A stretch of 64,000 nucleotides of DNA from Streptomyces sp. R21 (GTDB taxonomy: Bacteria > Actinomycetota > Actinomycetes > Streptomycetales > Streptomycetaceae): contig NZ_CP163435.1 of the NCBI RefSeq assembly GCF_041051975.1, positions 2,790,001 through 2,854,000 of the forward strand, read 5' to 3'. The translations under genes were made by a program, and so were the position numbers. This document shows, in pieces, positions 26,987-34,351 of this stretch. The notes under the pieces were generated by a model, which worked only from the letters and a program-made list of their open reading frames with translations, was not told where the DNA came from and searched no databases. How positions within the stretch are numbered: the stretch's first letter is position 1; each line of letters begins with the position of its first letter.

Positions 26987-27931
26987 GTGAGTACGTGCTC
27001 GACCGCGTCCCGGCATCTCGACGAGCCACTTGCGGGGACCGCGGCCACCGCGAGGACCTGGCTGCTGCTGGAGCAGCCCGGTCCCTGGGGTGCCAAGGCG
27101 CTCACTTCGAGCCACCTGGACCCCGCGCTCGGCCGCGCCCTCGAAGCGGCCGCACAGGACACCGGCGTACGGATCGCGCTCATCCGCCGCCCCGGCCGGC
27201 ACGCCGACTGCGGGACGCCCGAGGAGCGACGGGTGTACGCCGCCCACACAACTCCCGGAAACGTGTGGCTGCACAGCACCATGACCCGCGACCCCGAGCG
27301 GCTGCTCGACCTCGACTTCACCGCGCTCGGTCAGGGAGACCCGCACACCTTCGACACGGCGCTCGGCGGCCGGACCCACACGGGCGACCCGCTCGCGTTC
27401 GTCTGCACCAATGGCAAGCGCGACCGCTGCTGCGCGCTCCTCGGCCGGCCCCTCGCCGCCGAGCTGGCCGCCTCCGGAGTGGAGGGCGTCTGGGAGGTCA
27501 CCCATCTCGGCGGCCACCGCTTCTCGCCGACCGTGCTCGTCCTGCCGTACGGATACGCGTACGGACGAGCCGAGGCCCACGCCGTCAAGGAGATCCTGCA
27601 CGGCGTCCGGGATGGTCGCGTCGTCACCCACGGCTGCCGTGGCGGGTCCGCCTGGGAGCGCCCCGGACAGGCCGCCGAGCTGGCTGTGCGGGAGGCTGCG
27701 GGAGAGTACGCCGCGGGTGTCCTGACCGTCGTCCGCACGGACGGCGCGGCGCCCCGCTGGGAGGTGACCGTCGCCCACGCCGACGGCCGCCTCTGGCGTG
27801 TGGTCGTCGAGCAGGGCGCCTCGCTGCCGCCGCGCCAGGAGAGTTGCGGTTCCGCACTCGGTTCCCCCGCCCGTATGGACGTGGTGGCCGTACGGGAGCT
27901 GCCTCGGGCGGAGCTCCCCGTACCCTGCTGA
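26987..27931 (+). CDS. Sucrase/ferredoxin-like (thioredoxin-fold 2Fe-2S) protein
   Basis: 314 residues from GTG 26987. It belongs to the sucraseferredoxin-like family, with a thioredoxin-like ferredoxin fold. Likely iron-sulfur ligands include the cysteines in FVCTNGKRDRCCALLGRP and the His/Cys region TLGGHRFSPT-like (here VTHLGGHRFSP) and HGCRGGSAW. Residues WLLLEQPGPWG at the N-terminus are typical. The biochemical role is unsettled; electron transfer linked to iron metabolism is likely given the overlapping iron box. No Shine-Dalgarno is seen, consistent with leaderless translation. Confidence 0.85.
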   Translation: MSTCSTASRHLDEPLAGTAATARTWLLLEQPGPWGAKALTSSHLDPALGRALEAAAQDTGVRIALIRRPGRHADCGTPEERRVYAAHTTPGNVWLHSTMTRDPERLLDLDFTALGQGDPHTFDTALGGRTHTGDPLAFVCTNGKRDRCCALLGRPLAAELAASGVEGVWEVTHLGGHRFSPTVLVLPYGYAYGRAEAHAVKEILHGVRDGRVVTHGCRGGSAWERPGQAAELAVREAAGEYAAGVLTVVRTDGAAPRWEVTVAHADGRLWRVVVEQGASLPPRQESCGSALGSPARMDVVAVRELPRAELPVPC

Positions 27932-28014
27932 GCACCGCTCGCACACCTGGCGCCCAGGAGATCCACGCCACAGTTCCTACGGCGTTTCGCGCTCGCCCCC
28001 GTACCGTCGTGGGT

Positions 28015-29709
28015 ATGAGCCCCACTCCCCCCGCACGACGACTGCGCCTCGGTCTGCCGCGGCGGGTGTTCTCGCAGGTGCTGCTGATGCAGGTGGCGAT
28101 CGCCGCCGGAGTTGCGGTGCTCGCGACCGGGCTGTTCCTCGCGCCGCTCAGCAACCAGCTGGACGACCAGGCCATGCGCCGTGCGCTCGCGATCGCGCAG
28201 ACCACCGCGGCCCAGCCGCAGATCGCCAAGGATCTGCAGACGACGCTGCCGTCGGCGAGGGGGCCCGTTCAGGCCGAGGCCGAGCGGATCCGCAAGGCCA
28301 CCGATGCCGAGTACATCGTGGTGATGAACATGCACGGTGTGCGCTGGTCGCACACCGAGCCCACGGAGATCGGCGGGATCGTCTCGACCAGCCCCAAGGA
28401 GGCGCTGGCCGGCAAGGACGTCATGGAGATCGACACCGGCACCCTGGGCCGCTCGGCCCGCGGCAAGGTGCCGCTGCGCGACGCCGACGGCGACATCATC
28501 GGCGCGGTGTCGGTCGGCATCGAGTACAACAGCGTGCGCGCCCGGCTGCTGCACGCGATCCCCGGCCTCCTCGCGTACGCGGGCGCCGCCCTCGCGATCG
28601 GTGCGCTGGCCGCCTATTTCATCTCCCGCAGGGTGCAGCGGCAGACCCGGGACCTCGCCTTCTCGGACATCTCGGCCCTCCTCGCGGAGCGCGAGGCGAT
28701 GCTGCACGGCATCCGGGAGGGCGTCGTCGCCCTGGACCGCGCGGGCCGCGTGCGCCTGCTCAACGACGAGGCGCAGCGGCTGCTCGGGCTCGGCGCCGAG
28801 GCCATCGGGCAGCCGCTCGACGACGTCCTCGGACCGGGTCGTACGACCGATGTGCTGGCCGGCCGCGTCACCGGCACCGATCTGCTCACGGTGCGCGGCC
28901 AGCGCGTCCTGGTCGCCAACCGCATGCCCACCGACGACGGCGGCGCCGTGGCGACCCTGCGCGACCGCACCGAGCTGGAGCAGCTCGGCCGCGAGCTGGA
29001 CTCCACGCGCGGCCTGATCGACGCGCTGCGCGCCCAGGACCACGAACACGCCAACCGGATGCACACGCTTCTGGGGTTCCTCGAACTGGAGATGTACGAC
29101 GACGCCATGGAGTTCGTCGACGAGGTGGTCGGAGACCACAGGGCCACGGCGGAGCAGGTCACGGAGAAGATCCACGATCCGCTGCTCGCCGCCCTGCTGG
29201 TCGGCAAGGCCACTGTCGCGGCCGAACGCGGCGTGGCGCTGTGGATCTCGGACAGGACCCTGCTGCCCGACCGGCTGATCGACCCCCGGGGCCTGGTCAC
29301 CGTCGTCGGCAATCTGGTCGACAACGCGCTCGACGCCGTCGCGGGCACGCCCCACGCGCGCGTGGAGGTCGAGTTGCGCGCCGAGGGCCGTACCGCCGTG
29401 CTGCGGGTGCGCGACACCGGACCCGGAGTTCCCGCGGAACAGCAGGAGCTGATCTTCACGGACGGCTGGTCCACCAAGAAGCCGCCGGCGCACGGCAAGC
29501 GCGGCCTGGGGCTCCCTCTGGTCCGCCGGCTCGCCGAGCGACAGGGCGGCAGCGCGCGGGTGGCCGAAGCGGTCGGCGGAGGCGCGGAGTTCACCGTCGT
29601 ACTGCCGGAGGCACTCACCGAGCCCGGACTCGCGCCCGCGACAGGTGTGCCGGAGCCGAGCAGTCCCATGGAGAGTGCCGGTACGGCCGTCAAGGAGGAG
29701 TCGCGATGA
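28015..29709 (+). CDS. Sensor histidine kinase, CitA/DcuS type
   Basis: 564 residues from ATG 28015. The first membrane helix is about 20-42. An extracytoplasmic sensor domain (about 45-180, with RIRKATDAEYIVVMNMHGVRWSH typical of carboxylate-binding sCache/PAS sensors) follows, then a second helix (about 183-205) and a cytoplasmic PAS domain (about 225-325). The kinase core has His343 in DHEHANRMH as the probable phosphoacceptor, N box NLVDNALDAV at 433, G1 DTGPG at 467-471 and G2 GKRGLGL at 494-500. Family members sense citrate, malate or fumarate. It overlaps the response-regulator gene by four bases. Confidence 0.93.
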   Translation: MSPTPPARRLRLGLPRRVFSQVLLMQVAIAAGVAVLATGLFLAPLSNQLDDQAMRRALAIAQTTAAQPQIAKDLQTTLPSARGPVQAEAERIRKATDAEYIVVMNMHGVRWSHTEPTEIGGIVSTSPKEALAGKDVMEIDTGTLGRSARGKVPLRDADGDIIGAVSVGIEYNSVRARLLHAIPGLLAYAGAALAIGALAAYFISRRVQRQTRDLAFSDISALLAEREAMLHGIREGVVALDRAGRVRLLNDEAQRLLGLGAEAIGQPLDDVLGPGRTTDVLAGRVTGTDLLTVRGQRVLVANRMPTDDGGAVATLRDRTELEQLGRELDSTRGLIDALRAQDHEHANRMHTLLGFLELEMYDDAMEFVDEVVGDHRATAEQVTEKIHDPLLAALLVGKATVAAERGVALWISDRTLLPDRLIDPRGLVTVVGNLVDNALDAVAGTPHARVEVELRAEGRTAVLRVRDTGPGVPAEQQELIFTDGWSTKKPPAHGKRGLGLPLVRRLAERQGGSARVAEAVGGGAEFTVVLPEALTEPGLAPATGVPEPSSPMESAGTAVKEESR

Positions 29710-30386
29710 TCGAGGTCCTGGTCGTGGACGACGACACCCGGGTCGCACGGGTCAACGCCGCCTACGTGGAGAAGGTGCCGGGCTTCCATGTCGCGGGCGA
29801 GGCGCACAGCGCGGCCGAGGCGCTGCGCCTGCTGGAGACGCTGCCCCAGCTGGATCTCGTTCTCATGGACCACTATCTGCCGGACGACACGGGACTCGCC
29901 GTCGTCCAGGAGATGCGGCGGCGCGGCCACCAGACCGACGTGATCATGGTGACCGCGGCCCGGGACATCTCGACGGTCCAGGCGGCGATGCGGCACGGCG
30001 CGCTGCAGTACCTGGTCAAGCCGTTCGCCTTCGCGGGCCTGCGCGCCAAGCTCGAGGCGTACGCGGATCTGCGCCGCACCCTCGACGGCGGCGGCGAGGC
30101 CGAGCAGGCCGAGGTGGACCGGATCTTCGGCGCCCTGTCCGCGAGCGCGGAGCCGGATCTGCCCAAGGGCCACTCCCCCACCACCGCGGAACTGGTGCGG
30201 CGCGCCCTGGTGGACGCCCAGGGCCCGCTGTCGGCCCAGGAGATCGCGGACCGGACGGGGCTGAGCCGGCAGACCGCCCAGCGCTATCTGAAGCTCCTGG
30301 AGCGCACCGGGCGGGCCAGGCTGACCCTCAAATACGGCGACGCGGGCCGCCCGGAGCATCGCTACGTCTGGGCGACCCGCGCCTGA
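29706..30386 (+). CDS. Response regulator, CitB/DcuR type
   Basis: 226 residues. The receiver domain has the acidic pocket VVDDD, phosphoacceptor Asp55 in LMDHYLPDD and Lys105 in LVKPFAF. A C-terminal helix-turn-helix (about 175-210: LSAQEIADRTGLSRQTAQRYLKLLE) binds DNA. ATG 29706 overlaps the kinase stop (ATGA), so the pair is co-translated. It is a close paralogue of the orphan regulator at 33520. Confidence 0.94.
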   Translation: MIEVLVVDDDTRVARVNAAYVEKVPGFHVAGEAHSAAEALRLLETLPQLDLVLMDHYLPDDTGLAVVQEMRRRGHQTDVIMVTAARDISTVQAAMRHGALQYLVKPFAFAGLRAKLEAYADLRRTLDGGGEAEQAEVDRIFGALSASAEPDLPKGHSPTTAELVRRALVDAQGPLSAQEIADRTGLSRQTAQRYLKLLERTGRARLTLKYGDAGRPEHRYVWATRA

Positions 30387-30425
30387 GAGCACGGACGGAA
30401 GGGGAAGGCGACCGCGCCCCGACCG

Positions 30426-30458
30426 GCGTACGGCTGTCAGGGGAGTACAGCCGTACGC
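30426..30458. terminator. Bidirectional terminator between the regulator and ABC operon
   Basis: Perfect 12-base inverted repeat (30426-30437 with 30447-30458), 9-base loop, between convergent stops at 30386 and 30503. Confidence 0.88.
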
Positions 30459-30502
30459 GGAATCGCGGTACCGGCCCGGCCTGCACCGGGAGGGCGCTCC
30501 GC

Positions 30503-31564
30503 TCAGCCGGTGGCGTTCTTCACGAACTCCGTGGTGTACGTCTTGCTCAGGTCGACGTCGGCGTTCTTGATGTTGGGGTTGAACGCCTTGAGGACCCTCT
30601 CCACGGTCTCGGGGCCGTCCTTGGGCATGACGCCGTCCTTGGTGAACATCGGCAGGGTGCTCTTGATCGCCCCGGCGTAGATCATCTTGTTGCCCTGGGA
30701 GTAGTCGGCGGGCATCTTGGCCGCTATCTCGTAGGCGCTGTGCGTGGACATCCACTTGAGGGTCTTCACCAGGGCGTTGGTCAGCTTCTGGACCGTCTCC
30801 TTGTGGCTGTTCACCCAGTCCGTCTGCATGTAGAGGCTGGAGGAGGGGTACGGCCCGCCGAGCGCCGCCTGCGAGCCCTCCGGCGTACGCATGTCGATGA
30901 GGACGTCACCGAGGCCCTTGTCCAGGACCGTGGCGACGGTCGGGTCCGTCGTCATGCCGCCGTCGATGGCGCCGTTCTGGAGGGCGGAGACGAACGTCGG
31001 CCCGGCACCCACGGCGACCGGCGTGAACTCGCTGATCTTCACCCCGTTCTTGACGGCGAGGTACTTGGTGAGGAAGTCGGTGGAGGAGCCGAGTCCCGTG
31101 ATGCCGAGCTTCTTGCCCTTGAAGTCCTTGGGCGACTTGATGTCGTCCAGCCGCTTCTTGGAGACGACCTCCACCTCGCCGGGTGCCTGCGAGAACTGCA
31201 CGACGGACTCCACGCTCTTGCCCTTGGTCTGCAGGTCGAGCGTGTGGTCGTAGAAACCGACGGCTCCTTGGACCTGGCCCGAGACGAGCGCGGTCTCGGC
31301 CTGCACACCGGCCGGCTCGCTGAGGAGTTGGACATTCAAACCCTCGTCGGTGAAGTAGCCGAGGCGCTGGGTGAGCATCGCCGGGAGGTAGATGACCTTG
31401 TCCAGGCCGCCGACCATGATCTTGACGCGCTCGCCCTTGCCACCGCCTCCGTTGCTTCCGGAGTCGGCCGTGGAGCTTGCGGCGTCGTTGGCACAGGCGG
31501 TGAGCGAGGAGAGGGCGAGCAGACCGGCGGCTGCCAGGGCGGAGTATCTGGCGGTCTTGCGCAT
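30503..31564 (-). CDS. ABC transporter substrate-binding lipoprotein (NitT/TauT, NMT1/THI5-like)
   Basis: 353 residues. A type II signal peptide with lipobox LTAC puts the lipidated cysteine at residue 24, so it is anchored outside the membrane. The mature protein has the NMT1/THI5-like fold: KIMVGGLDKVIYLPAMLTQRLGYF at the start, LLSEPAGVQAETALVSGQVQGAVGFYDH, and KKLGITGLGSSTDFLTKYL in the middle. Ligands of the family include sulfonates, nitrate, riboflavin and thiamine precursors; which one applies here cannot be read from the sequence. It is the last gene of the ABC operon, 107 bases after the permease. Confidence 0.9.
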   Translation of the reverse strand: MRKTARYSALAAAGLLALSSLTACANDAASSTADSGSNGGGGKGERVKIMVGGLDKVIYLPAMLTQRLGYFTDEGLNVQLLSEPAGVQAETALVSGQVQGAVGFYDHTLDLQTKGKSVESVVQFSQAPGEVEVVSKKRLDDIKSPKDFKGKKLGITGLGSSTDFLTKYLAVKNGVKISEFTPVAVGAGPTFVSALQNGAIDGGMTTDPTVATVLDKGLGDVLIDMRTPEGSQAALGGPYPSSSLYMQTDWVNSHKETVQKLTNALVKTLKWMSTHSAYEIAAKMPADYSQGNKMIYAGAIKSTLPMFTKDGVMPKDGPETVERVLKAFNPNIKNADVDLSKTYTTEFVKNATG

Positions 31565-31671
31565 GGTGGTTCACGTCCTTGTGAGAGGGCTGTGCGGGAG
31601 GAAACGGGCGCCTTGGAGAGGGCGTTCAGCGAAAAGAGGTCCCTGGGAAACAGGGGGTCCCTGGGAAGGGA

Positions 31672-32553
31672 TCAGCGGTCCGAGTCGGACGTCTTCCAGC
31701 GGAAGATGCGGCGCTCGGCGAAGGTGAGCAGTCCCTCCGCGAGCAGGGCGACGACCGCGAGGATGACCATCGCGGCGTACACACCGGCCGCGTTGAAGGT
31801 GCCCTGCGACTGCGCGACGAGCAGGCCGATGCCCTTGGTCGCACCGATGTACTCGCCGACGATGGCGCCGATCAGCGCGAAGCCGAAGCTGACATGGAGG
31901 CTGGTGAAGATCCACGAGGTCGCGGACGGAATGACGACCTGGAGCGTCACCCGGCGATCGCTCGCCCCCAGGATCCGGGCGTTGGCCACGAGGTTGCGGT
32001 CGACTTCCCTGGCGCCCTGGAAGGCGTTGAAGAAGACCGGGAAGAACACCAGGACCACGGCCGACGCGACCTTGGAGGCGGGTCCCAGCCCGAACCAGAT
32101 CATGAAGATCGGCGCGAGGACGATCCTGGGTATGGAGTTGAGCACCTTGATGTATGGACCAAGGACATCGGCGAGGAAGGCGATGCGCCCCAGGGCGATC
32201 CCGAAGACCACACCGGCCACGACTCCGATGACCCAGCCGAGCAGGGCCTCCTGGAGCGTGAACCAGATCTGCTCGCCGAGGGAACCGAGTGCTGTGCCGT
32301 GCATGACCCACTGGTGGATCTGGTCCCAGATCTTCGAGGGCATGGAGAAGTTGAACGGGTCGATGGTCTTCGTCCGCGCAAGGACTTCCCACAACCCGAG
32401 CACGGCGACCAGGAGCAGCGCGCGGACGGCCACGACCAGCACCTTGCGTCTACGCGCGGCGCGGGCCCGCGAGTGGGCGCGAACTCCCTGCTTGCCGACA
32501 GGCTCGGTGGCGGTCGGCGCCGCGACGGTCTTGGGCATGATGTCAGGCGACAT
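31672..32553 (-). CDS. ABC transporter permease (NitT/TauT, SsuC-like)
   Basis: 293 residues from ATG 32553, chosen for its GAGGGG ribosome site; it overlaps the ATPase stop by 11 bases. About six membrane helices are present. The cytoplasmic coupling loop carries the EAA-type motif GAREVDRNLVANARILGASDRRVTLQVVIPSA. The N-terminus is basic and alanine-rich (RARAARRRKVLV). It belongs to the BPD_transp_1 family and pairs with the ATPase and lipoprotein encoded on either side. Confidence 0.93.
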   Translation of the reverse strand: MSPDIMPKTVAAPTATEPVGKQGVRAHSRARAARRRKVLVVAVRALLLVAVLGLWEVLARTKTIDPFNFSMPSKIWDQIHQWVMHGTALGSLGEQIWFTLQEALLGWVIGVVAGVVFGIALGRIAFLADVLGPYIKVLNSIPRIVLAPIFMIWFGLGPASKVASAVVLVFFPVFFNAFQGAREVDRNLVANARILGASDRRVTLQVVIPSATSWIFTSLHVSFGFALIGAIVGEYIGATKGIGLLVAQSQGTFNAAGVYAAMVILAVVALLAEGLLTFAERRIFRWKTSDSDR

Positions 32554-33358
32554 TGGCCGCGCCCCTCTCACGAGTGATGCGGACCTCTTCGCCGAGGGAC
32601 TCCCAGATCTCGCGGTAGATCTCGATGAACCGCGGCTCCAGGCGCACCGATTCGACCTTGCGCGGTCGCGGCAGATCGATGTCGAAGACGTGCTTCACGG
32701 TGGCGGGGCCCGCCGTCATCACGACGACCTTGTCGGCCAGCGCGATGGACTCCTCCAGGTCGTGGGTGACGAAGACGACCGAGGCGCCGGTGCCCTCCCA
32801 CAGCTCAAGCAGCTCGTCCGACATCAGGGCCCTGGTCTGCACGTCGAGCGCCGAGAAAGGCTCGTCCATCAGCAGGATCTCGGGGTCGTTGACGAAGGTC
32901 GCGGCGAGGGCGACGCGCTTGCGCTGACCGCCGGAGAGCTGGTGCGGATAGCGGTCCTCGAAGGCGGAGAGCCCGACCCGGGCCAGCCACTCGCGCGCCT
33001 TCTGCTTGGCCTCGGCCTTGGGTACGCCGCGAAAGCGCGGGCCCGCCATGACGTTGGACAGGACCGTGCGCCAGGGGAAGGTGGCGTCCTGCTGGAAGAC
33101 GAAACCGACCTTGTCGCCGACGCCCGCGACCGGCGTTCCGGCCACCAGTACCTCGCCCTCGGTGGGCTCTTCCAGGCCGCTGACCAGGGTCAGGGTGGTG
33201 GACTTGCCGCAGCCGGTGGGGCCGACGACGGCCACGAACTCGCCGCGGCCGACGGTCAGGTCCAGCTCCCTGACGGCCGTGTGCAAACCCCCCGACGGGG
33301 TCCTGAAGATCTTGCTGGCGCCCCGTAGCTCGATGGCGGGGCTGGTGTCTGTGCTCAT
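32543..33358 (-). CDS. ABC transporter ATP-binding protein (NitT/TauT, SsuB-like)
   Basis: 271 residues from ATG 33358. Walker A GPTGCGKST, Q loop VFQQDATFPW, signature LSGGQ (LSGGQRKRVALA), Walker B LLMDEPFSALD and the H loop VTHDLEES are all intact, so it is a competent ATPase. It is the first gene of the three-gene operon. It diverges from the orphan response regulator at 33520 with 161 bases between. Confidence 0.95.
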   Translation of the reverse strand: MSTDTSPAIELRGASKIFRTPSGGLHTAVRELDLTVGRGEFVAVVGPTGCGKSTTLTLVSGLEEPTEGEVLVAGTPVAGVGDKVGFVFQQDATFPWRTVLSNVMAGPRFRGVPKAEAKQKAREWLARVGLSAFEDRYPHQLSGGQRKRVALAATFVNDPEILLMDEPFSALDVQTRALMSDELLELWEGTGASVVFVTHDLEESIALADKVVVMTAGPATVKHVFDIDLPRPRKVESVRLEPRFIEIYREIWESLGEEVRITRERGAANVA

Positions 33359-33413
33359 GGCCCGGGACCGTAGATGTGGCGCGGGCCACAGCATCAGCCT
33401 TCTGGGCACATGC

Positions 33414-33456
33414 TGTTCTTTTGCTTGCAAGAGCCTGTTGTGCTCGTTTTGCTCGC
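33414..33456. promoter_or_regulatory. Direct-repeat candidate operator between the ABC operon and orphan regulator
   Basis: Two similar elements, TGTTCTTTTGCTTGC (33414-33428) and TGCTCGTTTTGCTCGC (33441-33456), have TTTTGCT cores 28 bases apart. They lie in the 161-base promoter region shared by the ABC operon and the CitB-type regulator. Direct repeats spaced near whole helical turns are common response-regulator sites; assignment is by context only. Confidence 0.4.
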
Positions 33457-33519
33457 GTTACAACTGCGGAGCCGAAACACGGGCTTAACGCTCGCCTGGC
33501 CTTGGGAGAAAGAGGCCCG

Positions 33520-34212
33520 ATGATTGACGTCCTGGTCGTGGACGACGACTTCCGCGTTGCCGAGATCAACGCCAAGTACGTGGGAAAGGTTCCCGGTTTC
33601 CGGGTGGCCGCCCGCGCACACAGCGCCGCCCAGGCTCTGGCCGCCGTGGAGCGCGCGCCCATCGACCTGGTGCTGCTCGACCACTATCTGCCCGACCAGA
33701 CCGGCCTCGAACTGGTGCACAGGATGCGGGAGCGCGGCCACGGCACCGACGTCATCATGATCACGGCAGCCAGCGACGTGGCGACCGTGCAGGCCGCGAT
33801 GCGCCTGGGCGCCCTGCACTACCTGGTCAAACCGTTCACGTTCGCCGCCCTGCGCACCCGCCTCGACTCCTACGCCGCCCTGCGCCGCACCGTCGAGCGC
33901 GTGGGCGGCCGAGGAGTGGCGGGTCAGGAGCAGGTCGACCGGATCTTCGGCGCACTGCGCACCTCGCCCACACCCTCGTCCCCTGGGCTGCCGAGCGGCC
34001 ATTCGGAACCGACCACGGACCTGATCTGCGCAGTGCTGCACCATGCGGACCATCCGCTGTCCGCCCACGAGGTGGCCACCGAGACAGGCCTCAGCCGCTC
34101 CACCGCCCAGCGCTATCTGCGCCACCTCGAACAGGCGGGACGCCTGCGCCTCTCCCTCCGGTACGGCGACACGGGGCGGCCGGAGCATCGGTATGCGTGG
34201 GTGGCGCCGTAG
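33520..34212 (+). CDS. Orphan response regulator, CitB/DcuR type
   Basis: 230 residues from ATG 33520 with a GGGAGAAAGAGG ribosome site. Receiver residues are VVDDD, Asp54 in LLDHYLPDQ and Lys104 in LVKPFTF. The C-terminal HTH is LSAHEVATETGLSRSTAQRYLRHLE. It is closely similar along its length to the regulator at 29706 (shared HYLPD, VQAAMR.GAL.YLVKPF, YGD.GRPEHRY.W). No kinase gene adjoins it, so it may accept phosphate from the kinase at 28015 or from another. Its divergence from the ABC operon suggests it controls that operon. Confidence 0.92.
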   Translation: MIDVLVVDDDFRVAEINAKYVGKVPGFRVAARAHSAAQALAAVERAPIDLVLLDHYLPDQTGLELVHRMRERGHGTDVIMITAASDVATVQAAMRLGALHYLVKPFTFAALRTRLDSYAALRRTVERVGGRGVAGQEQVDRIFGALRTSPTPSSPGLPSGHSEPTTDLICAVLHHADHPLSAHEVATETGLSRSTAQRYLRHLEQAGRLRLSLRYGDTGRPEHRYAWVAP

Positions 34213-34318
34213 GGCCGTAGGGCCGTAGTCCGGCGGTTCCTGCGCGGGGACGGCGCGCGTCGTTGTTCGTACGCCCCCGTATGCATTCGTACGCCGACGG
34301 GGGCGCCGTACGCCGACA

Positions 34319-34351
34319 AGGACGCCCCGATGGGAGGCGCCGGGGCGTCCT
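34319..34351. terminator. Terminator between orphan regulator and symporter gene
   Basis: 11-base inverted repeat (34319-34329 with 34341-34351), 11-base loop, reaching the symporter stop codon. A second pair, CGCCCCCGT/ACGGGGGCG, lies upstream at about 34271-34305. Both are suited to bidirectional termination. Confidence 0.75.

Noticed and set aside
29645..33328. Long + strand frame of about 1,200 codons across the response regulator and ABC operon
   Set aside because: It overlaps the real CitB regulator in another frame and lies antisense to the ABC genes; it has no recognisable domain.
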